A stretch of DNA of 64,000 bases from Arthrobacter sp. Soc17.1.1.1 (GCF_036867195.1 NZ_JBAJII010000002.1:116592-180591), one strand, 5' to 3'. Shown: positions 43,235 to 51,067, counted from the stretch's first letter. Numbers and translations are program-made. The notes: generated from the sequence alone by a model not told the origin.

Positions 43235-43690
43235 TTAGGGCATATAGGGAGCGTAGTACGGTAGGGAGTCATCAAGGACAGGCACCAGTACGGTGAAGGA
43301 ACCGCCCGCGTGAGTGACGGTCATTGGCACTACTGACCCTGCATCAGCGCCGGCTCGCTCAAAGATAAGCGGACCCGCACTCTCGAGACGAACCGAGTTC
43401 CTGCCGCGGACTAACATCCTTTCGGCTTCTCCCGCCACGGTGATCTCGAGCATAAGGTCCTTATTACCATCGTTGATGATGGTGCCCAGAACACGCCCAG
43501 GCTCCTCGGCGGACTCGCCAACAATCAGAATGTTCTGCAATCGGACGTTTCCGCTTGATTCGTGCACTCCGTTACTGGAGGAGTCTTTCATCCCTGTACC
43601 AATTGGGTTCGTGAACGAGCACCCACACAACGTCATTCCGAGCACTACAACACCGCCGATCGTTACAGCAGACTTAGCTCTTGTTCTCAC
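43235..43690 (-). CDS. Small lipoprotein of unknown function
   Basis: From the GTG at 43690 the 151-residue protein starts RTRAKSAVTIGGVVVLGMTL and has lipobox LCGC. A beta-sandwich-like domain follows, with NVRLQNILIVGESAEEPG and GTIINDGNKDLMLEI. The same DVQLRN-type strand occurs in a conserved set of actinobacterial membrane lipoproteins. The open frame runs to 43828, where it enters the decayed riboswitch leader, so the longer start is doubtful. Confidence 0.6.
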   Translation of the reverse strand: MRTRAKSAVTIGGVVVLGMTLCGCSFTNPIGTGMKDSSSNGVHESSGNVRLQNILIVGESAEEPGRVLGTIINDGNKDLMLEITVAGEAERMLVRGRNSVRLESAGPLIFERAGADAGSVVPMTVTHAGGSFTVLVPVLDDSLPYYAPYMP

Positions 43691-43860
43691 CTGGGCTTGG
43701 AAGGCTCCTACACGCCGCGCTACGACCAAGGCATGACTGTGAGCTCGATTCCAAGGGCCAGGTAAAGGTGAACGCGGGTGCTGGGCCCTTGAGGTGGCGG
43801 CGGTCCATGTGCGGTCAGAACTGTTCACGCGAGCCTACTTCCAGTCAATTACTGCACCCG

Positions 43861-43959
43861 CTGGAGGTCTATCCCAGCCGCAGCATGCAGTCCTGTCCGC
43901 CGAAGAGTGCAGGGACTCTCGTTGCGACAACGAACTGGATATGGGGATGCTTCCCTCCA
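43861..43959 (-). pseudogene. Decayed yybP-ykoY riboswitch copy
   Basis: On the minus strand this segment aligns along its length with the riboswitch at 48358-48456. It opens TGGAGGGAAGCATC where the intact one has TGGAGGGGAGTATC. In the middle it has GTTGTCGCAACG instead of GTCGTCACTACG, and it ends ATAGACCTCCAG instead of GAGACCTCCAG. The similarity continues through the leader (ACTGGAAG). Core bases are changed and no TerC gene follows, so it is a relic of a duplicated riboswitch leader. Confidence 0.65.
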
Positions 43960-44166
43960 TTACAATAAGTAAAGCAAACTTCACCTATTGTGGCTAGGGC
44001 CGCCGGCCAAGCTCACTCCAGGCCGTGGCCGTGGCAGTGCAGGTGCTGCGTTTCGCCTGTCTACTGTTCGTGCGTCGGACCCTGTGTTCTGAGTCGCTCC
44101 CAGCAGTACGGACGGCGACGGATCAGGCAGCGTACTGACATGAAGGTATCGTCCAGCTCGACCTTC

Positions 44167-44499
44167 TTAAAGGGGCTTCGTACTCGACTGCGGACCCGAC
44201 GGACGTGTCGGACCCGGCGGTGATGTGTCCCTTTGTTCTGGTGGAGGCGGTGGTGTTCCTACGATGCCGCCGGCGACCATGATGACGAAACCGGCGACAC
44301 CTATAGCTGGGGCGGACAGTGCTATGGAGGTGATCACGGTGAGCATCCCTACGACGATCATGATGAACGCTGCTTTGCGACGTCGTGGGGGGTGCGGGAA
44401 ATTTGGGTGTTGCAGGCGCGGGGCGCGCTCAGAATCCTCGATCGCGAAACGCAGTTCGAGCTCCTCGAACCGGGAGCGTTCTTCGTCCGATAGTGCCAT
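44167..44499 (-). CDS. DUF3040 family membrane protein (third copy)
   Basis: The 110-residue protein begins MALSDEERSRFEELELRFAIED, then has two membrane helices (AAFIMIVVGMLTVITSIAL and IGVAGFVIMVAGGIVG) and a Pro-rich tail (PPPPPE). ATG 44499 follows AAGGAG. It is more distant from the copies at 1885 and 12900 and is not linked to a copper protein. Function is unknown. Confidence 0.75.
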   Translation of the reverse strand: MALSDEERSRFEELELRFAIEDSERAPRLQHPNFPHPPRRRKAAFIMIVVGMLTVITSIALSAPAIGVAGFVIMVAGGIVGTPPPPPEQRDTSPPGPTRPSGPQSSTKPL

Positions 44500-44685
44500 G
44501 ACAGATTTCTCCTTACAGGTGTATTGGACCGGTCGTTGTTGGCCTCAGCATCGAGTTGGGTGAGAAGTCGACCGGTGTTGGCGGCACGAGCGGTCACTTG
44601 GTTGCCGATCGGCTGCCTTCGGCGGTTTCCGTGATCGTTTACGGCTTCGTGACATGCACGGCCAGACCTTGTGCCGGTGAGAGTT

Positions 44686-45153
44686 CTAGGGTGGTCCGGC
44701 CGAGCACAGCGCGGGAAGCGTGCTCGGGGAAGCTCCGACGGGGCAGGGGTCGAAGGTGAAGATGACCAGGGAACCGAGTGCGATGATGACCGCGGTGCAG
44801 GTGTAGAGCACGGCTTTGAGCATCATGCGTGTCCGGGCGGTGTCGGTGTAGTCGTTGATGATGACGCGAAGCCCGTTGGTGCCGTGGAGCATGGCCAGCC
44901 AGAGCATGATCAGGTCGAACCATTGCCAGAAGGGGTGTGCCCATTTGCCGGCGACGAAGGCGAAGTCGATTTGGTTGATCCCGTCGCCGAGCACGAGGTT
45001 CACGAAGAGGTGCACGAAGATCAGCACGACCAGGAGGGCGCCGGACCAGCGCATGAAAAGCCATGCGATCAGCTCGAAGTTGCTTCCTGTCATCGATCGG
45101 CTGCGGGGTGCCCTGATGGGGGCCCTTGTGCCGTCGTTTCGGGGCGTGCTCAT
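44686..45153 (-). CDS. sdhD: Succinate dehydrogenase membrane anchor subunit, orphan copy
   Basis: The 155-residue protein has the SdhD pattern: FELIAWLFMRWSGALLVVLIFVHL with the haem-ligand type His, DFAFVAGKWAHPFWQWFDLI, and LHGTNGLRVIINDYTDT, the quinone/haem region. Three membrane helices are predicted. It normally anchors SdhA and SdhB of complex II, but no sdhA, sdhB or sdhC is near. Its ATG overlaps the stop of the dTMP-kinase-like gene (45150-45153), which forces a shared transcript. Confidence 0.85.
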   Translation of the reverse strand: MSTPRNDGTRAPIRAPRSRSMTGSNFELIAWLFMRWSGALLVVLIFVHLFVNLVLGDGINQIDFAFVAGKWAHPFWQWFDLIMLWLAMLHGTNGLRVIINDYTDTARTRMMLKAVLYTCTAVIIALGSLVIFTFDPCPVGASPSTLPALCSAGPP

Positions 45154-45734
45154 GAGGGGAGCCCCAGACCGCACACACCGAGTTCCTGCAGCATGGCCTC
45201 GACGAGTTGCCCGGCAGGGTTGCTGGCGTCGATGGTGATGAAGGACGGAAATTCTACGAGCTCCCGGTAGGCCTCGTCGAAGGCGTGGAGGTGCTCGAGG
45301 GTCTCGGTGTCCGCGGCCCGCCGTCGGATCCTGCTGTAGGCGATGTCGGGTGGCACGTCGAAGTAGAAGACGATGTCGGGGGTAGGCAGGGCCTTGGACA
45401 GGAAGGGCAGGAACCAGCCTGATTTCAGGCCCCTCGCTTGCCTCAATGCCGCCTGGCAGTACAGGTATCGGTCCATGATGACGACCCTGCTACCTGGCCG
45501 GGCGCGCAGGTGAGAGATGAGCACGTTAATGCAGCGGATACTCGTCTCGACAGTATCGAGCAGGCGCACCGGGGGCTTGATTTTCCGCCTACCACACCAG
45601 GCCGTGATGCTCCGCCGCCCAGAACTGTTCTTGGTGAAGACCGCAGGATACTCGGCCGCGCTAAGCTGCTGCGCGAGCATCTGCCCGGCCGTCGTCTTGC
45701 CCGCCCCGTCGATTCCGGTCAGAACGATGATCAT
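45150..45734 (-). CDS. dTMP kinase-like nucleotide kinase
   Basis: The 194-residue protein has the P-loop GIDGAGKTT at about 7-15, a DRY motif (MDRYLYCQAA) in place of the usual DRY..SS.AYQ, and the LID-like stretch YSRIRRRAADTETLE. It is shorter than housekeeping thymidylate kinase and diverges in the substrate motif, so another (deoxy)nucleotide or a sugar nucleotide could be the acceptor. It overlaps both neighbours by 4 bp. Confidence 0.75.
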   Translation of the reverse strand: MIIVLTGIDGAGKTTAGQMLAQQLSAAEYPAVFTKNSSGRRSITAWCGRRKIKPPVRLLDTVETSIRCINVLISHLRARPGSRVVIMDRYLYCQAALRQARGLKSGWFLPFLSKALPTPDIVFYFDVPPDIAYSRIRRRAADTETLEHLHAFDEAYRELVEFPSFITIDASNPAGQLVEAMLQELGVCGLGLPS

Positions 45735-45946
45735 GGTCCGCCACCGCCGCGCGGGTAGCGGAAGAGCGTAGGGACGGTAGAAACCAAAGCATTGATGCGC
45801 TGTTCCATGACCTGCAATGCGGCGTCCGCAGCGGTGTCAACAGTCTCGTCGATGCTCTCAGCGTTGCCCTGGCCTGCTTCACCCAGCCCTGATTCTCGTT
45901 CTGGTGATCGGTGATCAGACTGGAACAGGCGGCCCCCGTCGATCAT
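45731..45946 (-). CDS. Small hypothetical protein, 71 residues
   Basis: ATG 45946 follows GAAAGAGG. Its stop overlaps the kinase start (ATGA 45731-45734), which supports translation. The product (MIDGGRLFQSDHRSPERE ... DTAADAALQVMEQRINALV) is acidic and helical, with a Gly/Pro-rich end. No family is recognised. The upstream part of the open frame looks like chance code. Confidence 0.4.
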   Translation of the reverse strand: MIDGGRLFQSDHRSPERESGLGEAGQGNAESIDETVDTAADAALQVMEQRINALVSTVPTLFRYPRGGGGP

Positions 45947-46088
45947 GGCCTCTTTCCAATCCTCGTGTCCGCCGCTTCCTGCCCCTCGGAGACAAGGATC
46001 TCCCGACGATGCATGGCATTGCGGTGAGGTCGGGCCAGGACACCGGCCGGCAGTGACCTGATGCTGGTGGGGGTACGGGTGGGCGCTC

Positions 46089-46502
46089 TCACGTTCTGTC
46101 CTTCCGTGTCGTTGTAGCGGTTGATCCGAAGATCGATAGGAGTGCGTCGACTTCCTGATGAGCGATCGCTGGGTGGCGAAAGTGCTGGTGCGCGTTGATG
46201 ACATAGCGTGTGCGCCGTCCTTCCTTGATGCGCTGCAGGTATCCCGTGTCCTCCAGGTCCTTCAGGATGTGCAAGGTGGCCCTGCCGGTGATCCCGACCC
46301 GTGCGGCTATGTCATCGACCAGGGCGCTCGGGTCCCCAGCGACCACGATGAGGACATGCCCGTGGTTCGTCAGGAAAGTCCACGAATGGGCGTGGGCACC
46401 TCGTTGCTCTGGTGGCGTCATTAACGGTTGCTCTTCTGCTGGTGTCGGCCTCGCGCGCGCCAGAGGTACTGCGCCGCTTCTGATCTCAGAGCTATTCGTC
46501 AC
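46089..46502 (-). CDS. Winged-helix regulator (tandem copy 2)
   Basis: The protein (137 residues from GTG 46502, or 110 from ATG 46421) carries SWTFLTNHGHVLIVVAGDPS, then a helix-turn-helix DIAARVGITGRATLHILKDLEDTGYLQRIKEGRRTRYVIN and the wing HQHFRHPA. It is a clear paralogue of 46722-47084. Such MarR/ArsR-like winged helix proteins bind DNA. The GTG start overlaps the end of the small lipoprotein gene by 11 bp. Confidence 0.75.
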   Translation of the reverse strand: MTNSSEIRSGAVPLARARPTPAEEQPLMTPPEQRGAHAHSWTFLTNHGHVLIVVAGDPSALVDDIAARVGITGRATLHILKDLEDTGYLQRIKEGRRTRYVINAHQHFRHPAIAHQEVDALLSIFGSTATTTRKDRT

Positions 46503-46689
46503 TGTCCTCGTCCTGCCCGTCGTCTTGTCCGTCGTCTTGTCCGTCGGGGCTGCCGTCTTGGTTTTCGGCGTCTTCCTGCTCCTCGACTCCCGGTCCTTGC
46601 GGCACTTGCGTGTCGTCGCATCCGGTGATCAGCAACGCCCCTGTAAGGAGGAGCCCGGACCCGAGGAGGGCTGTTCTGCGGTGTTTCAT
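46492..46689 (-). CDS. Tiny acidic lipoprotein, 65 residues
   Basis: ATG 46689 follows AGAAGGA. The product has a lipoprotein signal (LLGSGLLLTGALLITGC) and only about 40 mature residues, which are almost all Asp, Gln, Glu and Gly. The end has a short repeat (DGQDDGQDDGQDE). It would form a negatively charged brush on the outer face of the membrane, perhaps binding cations. It is placed between two paralogous regulators. Confidence 0.65.
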   Translation of the reverse strand: MKHRRTALLGSGLLLTGALLITGCDDTQVPQGPGVEEQEDAENQDGSPDGQDDGQDDGQDEDSDE

Positions 46690-46721
46690 GAGGAGTTTCC
46701 TTCTGGTCGTAGCCCGGGGTC

Positions 46722-47084
46722 CTAATAGCGTGTATCGGCTGGCGATTGAGTGAAGATCGCCAGGAGCGCACCGATCTCCTTGTGCGAGGTCGCCGGGTGG
46801 CGGAAGTGCTTGTGTGGGTCGATGGTGTAGCGGGTGCGCCGTCCCTCCCGCATCCGGTACAGGTACCCGGTGTCCTCCAGATCCTTCAGGATCTGCAGTG
46901 TCTTGCGTGGGCTGATGCCGACCGTGGCGGCGATGTTCTCGACCAGGGGGTGCGGGTCCGTCGCGACGACCAGCAACACATGCCCGTGCTGGGTGAGAAA
47001 CGTCCACGGGTGTCGTCGGGCGGTGCGGCGGCTGGTGTACAGGTCGACTGGTGTGGTGGGTCGATTGGTGGGCGCTGATGGCAT
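46722..47084 (-). CDS. Winged-helix regulator (tandem copy 1)
   Basis: The 120-residue protein has PWTFLTQHGHVLLVVATDPH, then NIAATVGISPRKTLQILKDLEDTGYLYRMREGRRTRYTID and HKHFRHPATSHKEIGALL. It shares the whole domain plan with 46089-46502. ATG 47084 follows AAAGGAA. It lies 58 bp after the TerC gene stop on the same strand and could regulate that manganese-responsive operon, but no target site was found. Confidence 0.75.
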   Translation of the reverse strand: MPSAPTNRPTTPVDLYTSRRTARRHPWTFLTQHGHVLLVVATDPHPLVENIAATVGISPRKTLQILKDLEDTGYLYRMREGRRTRYTIDPHKHFRHPATSHKEIGALLAIFTQSPADTRY

Positions 47085-47142
47085 TGTGATTCCTTTCCTG
47101 GACAGGTTTTGTTACGAGTGAGGGATGACGACAGCTCGGTGG

Positions 47143-48324
47143 CTAGTGGCGCGGTGCGTCGAAGTGGTCACCGCTGGAGGAGCGACCCGGTGTGCTTTGA
47201 TCACCGCTGTGTGCGGCATCGTCCACCGGATCCTGATCAGCGTCAGGTGCCGGCGCAGCATCGACTGATGCGGCACGCGAGGCGCCAGGTGATGGGGCCT
47301 TGGCTGTGGTTTCCCGGCGGGTTCGCTTCCACAGGGGCTCGAGTTCTGCCAGTTCCTCGGGTTCCGCGGTGCGGAAGGGCGCTTCGGCGGGCGCAGGTGG
47401 TTCATGGCGTCCCTGGCCGCGGGTCTTGATGAGGCTGGCCGCGATGGAGACGGTGAGGATGGTGGTGATGACGGCGAGGGAGATCGTGGTGGGGATGTAG
47501 TAGAGGTCGATCTTCAGGGCCATCTTGATGCCCACCCAGATCAGGACGATCGCGAGTCCGATCTTGAGGTACACGAAGCGGTGGATGAGGTCGGCCAGGA
47601 GGAAGTACATGGCGCGCAGACCCAGGATCGCGAAGGCGTTGGCGGTGAAGACGAGGAACACCTCGTCGGTGACGGCGAAGATCGCAGGAATGGAGTCCAC
47701 GGCGAAAACGATGTCGGTGACTTCGACCAGGACCAGGACCGCTAGAAGCGGGGTGGCGAGCAGGATCCCGTTCTTGCGGATGAGGAACCGCTGGCCATGG
47801 AAGGCATCGGTCATGGGCACGTAGCGGCGGAAGAGTTTCAGGGCACGGGATTTTGAGGGGTCGATGTGTTCGTTACGCTGGATGAGCATCCGGTACCCGG
47901 TGAAGAGCAGGAACGCGGCGAACAGGTAGAGGACCCAGCCGGCGCTGGCGATGATCGCGGATCCGGCGGCGATGAAGATCGCCCGGAAGACCAGGGCGCC
48001 GAGGACCCCGAAGAACAGGACCCGGTGCTGGTACTCGCGGGGGACGGCGAAGAACGTAAAGATGATGGCCCAGACGAAGACGTTGTCCACGGCCAGGGAC
48101 TTCTCGATGAGGTAGCCGGCGAAGTACTGCTGACCGAACTCGGCCCCCCAGAACCGCCACACGATGGCGCCGAACGCGACGCCGAAGAACACCCAAACAG
48201 CCGACCAGGCCGCGGCCTCACGGACGCTGATCACATGGGCTTTACGGTGGGCAACGAGATCGACGACGAGCATAATCAGGATGAAGCCGATGACGGCGAA
48301 CCAGACCCACAACGGGACGTCCAT
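47143..48324 (-). CDS. TerC/Alx family manganese exporter
   Basis: The 393-residue protein from ATG 48324 has nine or so membrane helices. It carries the TerC signatures SLAVDNVFVWAIIFTFF and LVEVTDIVFAVDSIPAIFAV, with conserved membrane Asp. A polar C-terminal tail of about 90 residues follows. TerC/Alx proteins export Mn2+ and are commonly controlled by the yybP-ykoY riboswitch, which is present in its leader here. An upstream open frame runs through the riboswitch and is not part of the protein. It leads a run of minus-strand genes down to sdhD. Confidence 0.88.
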   Translation of the reverse strand: MDVPLWVWFAVIGFILIMLVVDLVAHRKAHVISVREAAAWSAVWVFFGVAFGAIVWRFWGAEFGQQYFAGYLIEKSLAVDNVFVWAIIFTFFAVPREYQHRVLFFGVLGALVFRAIFIAAGSAIIASAGWVLYLFAAFLLFTGYRMLIQRNEHIDPSKSRALKLFRRYVPMTDAFHGQRFLIRKNGILLATPLLAVLVLVEVTDIVFAVDSIPAIFAVTDEVFLVFTANAFAILGLRAMYFLLADLIHRFVYLKIGLAIVLIWVGIKMALKIDLYYIPTTISLAVITTILTVSIAASLIKTRGQGRHEPPAPAEAPFRTAEPEELAELEPLWKRTRRETTAKAPSPGASRAASVDAAPAPDADQDPVDDAAHSGDQSTPGRSSSGDHFDAPRH

Positions 48325-48357
48325 GAATAAGCACCTTCCAGTTAGTTGTTGAACCAA

Positions 48358-48456
48358 CTGGAGGTCTCTCCCGGCCGAGCGGAATCGGCCCTGTCCGCCG
48401 GAGGATGCTGGGATCCTCGTAGTGACGACGAACGGACAGGGGATACTCCCCTCCAT
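48358..48456 (-). ncRNA. yybP-ykoY (manganese) riboswitch
   Basis: On the minus strand the element opens TGGAGGGGAGTATCCCC, has the internal GTCGTCACTACG segment, and closes GAGACCTCCAG. GGAGG pairs with CCTCC as the basal stem, and the GGGGAGTA and GAGACCT bases are the family hallmarks. Between it and ATG 48324 a hairpin (CCAGTTGGTT / AACTAACTGG) covers the start of the ribosome site GGAAGG, a likely expression platform that controls translation of TerC. Confidence 0.75.
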
Positions 48457-48675
48457 GTACTGACAAGTGAAGCACAGTTCACCCATTATGGGAAGGGTTC
48501 TATCGACGACGTTCGCGTCCTGCTGTGCCGACTGCCTTGACGACGCTGGAGAGGAACCGCTCTTCGCCACGCTCTCTTACTGGAGGACTCAGATGAACCA
48601 CTCGCCCTGGCGACCACCGGGAGCATGCTGCAACTGGCCGGAGGTGGGCGGTCGATCCGATGCGATGCTGCGGTT

Positions 48676-48717
48676 GGACCTGGACCTGGACCTGGACCTG
48701 GACCTGGACCTGGGCCT
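48676..48717 (+). repeat. GGACCT hexanucleotide repeat, seven units
   Basis: Six perfect GGACCT units and one variant (GGGCCT) form a microsatellite between the divergent TerC leader and the heliorhodopsin gene. Read on the plus strand it would give alternating Leu-Asp, but no real gene contains it. Confidence 0.8.
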
Positions 48718-48837
48718 AGAGCAACAGAACTGCTGAAAGACTAATTGCTGAGAGACGAAGCATTCCTAGGCACACTGAATGGTCAATGTTAGCTTGATGG
48801 CCCCGGACGATTTAGGTTCGCTCTTATCAGGAGTGCC

Positions 48838-49677
48838 ATGACCCGTGCAGCCCGCTCAAACTCAGACATCAGTCCGGCTGACGTGAGCGATGTGAGCCCT
48901 CATAGCTTCCGTCGACTGCGACGCATCAACGTCGTAGCCGGCTCGCTGCACCTCCTGCAGGCCGTGATCTTCACGATCATCCTGGCGATGCTCGACAACC
49001 AGGTCACGTTTCCCGTCACCGCGGACTACCTGGCAGGACCGCCCGGATTCCCGCTCCCGCCCGAGCGCGTGGAACTCTTCGCGGTCAACGTGGGCGCCGG
49101 CGTCGTGGTGTTCGTGGCACTGTCCGCCCTCTTCCACTTCGCGGTTGCCTCACCGGCATTCTTTCCGCGCTACGAAGCCGGCCTGAGGGTCCAACACAAC
49201 TACTTCCGCTGGGTCGAGTACTCGCTAAGCTCGTCCGTGATGATCTGGCTCATCGCGCAAACCACCGGAATCACCGACATCGCAGCCCTCATCTGCCTGT
49301 TCGCCGTCAATGCGGCGATGATCGGCTTCGGCGCCCTTCAAGAGAAGTATGAGAGGCCCGGTAGCGGCAATTTCTTACCCTTCATCCTCGGATCACTGGC
49401 GGGGATCGTGCCCTGGATCGCCATTTTGATCTACTTCCTGTCCATCGGATCTACGAGCGCGGCGGAACCGCCCGCCTTCGTCTACGGGATCATCATCTCG
49501 CTGTTCCTGTTCTTCAACATTTTCGCCATCAACCAGCTGCTCCAGTACCGGCAGGTCGGTCCCTGGCGTGACTACCTGTACGGCGAACGCGCGTACATAA
49601 TCCTCAGCCTCATCGCCAAGACCGCCCTAGCCTGGCAGGTGTTCTCCGGCGCGATCATCCCTGCCCTGACTAACTGA
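48838..49677 (+). CDS. Heliorhodopsin
   Basis: The 279-residue seven-helix protein has the heliorhodopsin marks. RWVEYSLSSSVMI carries the counterion Glu127, FVYGIIISLFLFFNIFAINQ is the sixth helix, and YLYGERAYIILSLIAKTALAW has the retinal-binding Lys261 in the seventh. The short N-terminal cytoplasmic start before the first helix also fits, as heliorhodopsins are inverted relative to other rhodopsins. They bind retinal, have slow photocycles and do not pump ions. AGGAG lies 4 nt before ATG 48838. No retinal-making gene is in the window. Confidence 0.92.
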   Translation: MTRAARSNSDISPADVSDVSPHSFRRLRRINVVAGSLHLLQAVIFTIILAMLDNQVTFPVTADYLAGPPGFPLPPERVELFAVNVGAGVVVFVALSALFHFAVASPAFFPRYEAGLRVQHNYFRWVEYSLSSSVMIWLIAQTTGITDIAALICLFAVNAAMIGFGALQEKYERPGSGNFLPFILGSLAGIVPWIAILIYFLSIGSTSAAEPPAFVYGIIISLFLFFNIFAINQLLQYRQVGPWRDYLYGERAYIILSLIAKTALAWQVFSGAIIPALTN

Positions 49678-49707
49678 GCGGCACACCGGCGCTGGTGGGC
49701 CACCGAA

Positions 49708-49748
49708 CGCTGCAAGAACCACGCCACTTATCGCTGCGATCCACAGTG
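49708..49748 (+). repeat. 41-bp repeat, right copy, upstream of the serine recombinase
   Basis: 31 of 41 positions match 35231-35271 in direct orientation. It lies 55 bp before the recombinase ATG, where res sites are usually found. A half-site-like GGTTTTCGCGACAC follows at 49769-49782. Confidence 0.5.
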
Positions 49749-49802
49749 TGGCGTTAGGGTCCTTTTCTGGTTTTCGCGACACTTCTGTGCGAGAGTCTAG
49801 AC

Positions 49803-50387
49803 ATGACGCAACACTTTGGGCAGCGGATTGGGTATGCCCGCGTGTCGAGCGTTGACCAGAATCTTGCCCGTCAGCTAACCAGCCTCGGCAATGTCGATCG
49901 ACTGTTCGAGGAGAAGCAATCTGGGGCGCAACGATCCGGCCGGGCCGCTCTCGCAGAGATGATCGGATACGCCCGCCACGGTGACACCGTCGTTGTGTCA
50001 TCCATGGACAGGTTGGCGCGATCGGTCATCGACCTCAACCAGATAGTGGGGGAGTTGACCGCGAAGGGTGTGACTGTGGAGTTCATCGCCGAACGGGTTA
50101 CGTTCACCCCTGGCGGCGCGGATCCGTTCGCAGAGTTCCAGCTGAACATCATGGCGTCCTTTGCGCAGCTGGAGCGAGCAATCACCAGGGAACGGCAAGC
50201 CGACGGCATCAGGGCGGCGAAGGAACGCGGCGCTTACCAGGGCCGATCCCGCAAGCTTACTGACGACCAGCTGCTCGAGGCCCGAACTCTGATCGAGGCG
50301 CGCGTACCGAAGGCCGAAGTCGCCCGACGCTTGAACATCGATCGCACAACCCTGTACCGGGCGCTGGATCGGGCTGCTTCCGCGTGA
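49803..50387 (+). CDS. Serine recombinase (resolvase/invertase family)
   Basis: The 194-residue protein has the catalytic N-terminus IGYARVSSVDQN with nucleophile Ser15, the SSMDRLARS block with the active-site Arg, FQLNIMASFAQLERAITRER at the dimer helix, and a C-terminal helix-turn-helix (KAEVARRLNIDRTTLYRAL). It resolves or inverts DNA between short sites with a 2-bp core. Candidate sites lie upstream of it and at 36020. Its stop overlaps the next start (GTGA 50384-50387), so it is translated together with the peptidase gene. Confidence 0.9.
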   Translation: MTQHFGQRIGYARVSSVDQNLARQLTSLGNVDRLFEEKQSGAQRSGRAALAEMIGYARHGDTVVVSSMDRLARSVIDLNQIVGELTAKGVTVEFIAERVTFTPGGADPFAEFQLNIMASFAQLERAITRERQADGIRAAKERGAYQGRSRKLTDDQLLEARTLIEARVPKAEVARRLNIDRTTLYRALDRAASA

Positions 50388-51067
50388 CAACGCCACACGA
50401 CCGACGAGCCGGCGATGACCTCTTACAGGAAGCCCGCGCCATCGTTGAGCGAGCCGCGGAACAGGCAGGTCTTCCAACACCGGCGGTCACCTTTGCCGCA
50501 CCAATAGATAAGCCGGGCGCACCCCGGGCGAACGCCGAGTACAAGGTGATCCGGGGAGTGCCAATGATTAAGGTCACCGAGGCCGCCCTGCGCGAACTGC
50601 CGTCCGACCTCCTTCGGTTCTTGCTGTTACACGAGGTGGGCCACTTCGCCGACGAGGCATGGTGGAAGAGGAATACCCGTCAGTTCCTCGCAGGAATGGG
50701 TTTCGCAGTACTCCTAGCACTCGGGGGAGTGGTCGTGGGCCCGATCGGGGAGAACTTCGGTGCCGGATACGCCCCCGGCCTGGCCATCTTCGCTGTCAGT
50801 CTCATCGTCGCAGGCGCACTAGGCCTCATCTACTTAGCAAACAGTCGAACGAACGAGTTGCGAGCGGATCGTTTCGCTGGGCGCCAGCACGGCAATCTGT
50901 TGAGTGCTCGCGATCTGTTCGAAGTGTGGGATCGAGAAGCACCAGAACGCGTGTGGGGCCGGGGTCTGCTGCTCCTGGTTCGAAGCCACCCATACCGAGC
51001 CACGCGACTTGAAGCCATCGAAGCCGAACTCAACCGGCAAGACCCGCCAGCGACCAGGAGAACATGA
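50384..51067 (+). CDS. M48-type zinc metallopeptidase, membrane protein
   Basis: The 227-residue protein has HEVGH at 83-87 (His83, His87 zinc ligands, Glu84 catalytic), two membrane helices at about 103-122 and 132-152, and NELRADRFAG, where a Glu can be the third zinc ligand. The layout matches short HtpX/M48-like peptidases that work at the membrane. GTG overlaps the recombinase stop by 4 bp, and the next gene overlaps its end, so this is a compact operon. Confidence 0.8.
   Translation: MTTPHDRRAGDDLLQEARAIVERAAEQAGLPTPAVTFAAPIDKPGAPRANAEYKVIRGVPMIKVTEAALRELPSDLLRFLLLHEVGHFADEAWWKRNTRQFLAGMGFAVLLALGGVVVGPIGENFGAGYAPGLAIFAVSLIVAGALGLIYLANSRTNELRADRFAGRQHGNLLSARDLFEVWDREAPERVWGRGLLLLVRSHPYRATRLEAIEAELNRQDPPATRRT

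Noticed and set aside
48325..48570. 82-residue N-terminal extension of TerC
   Set aside because: This frame runs through the riboswitch and the ribosome site. The protein family starts at MDVPLWVW (48324).
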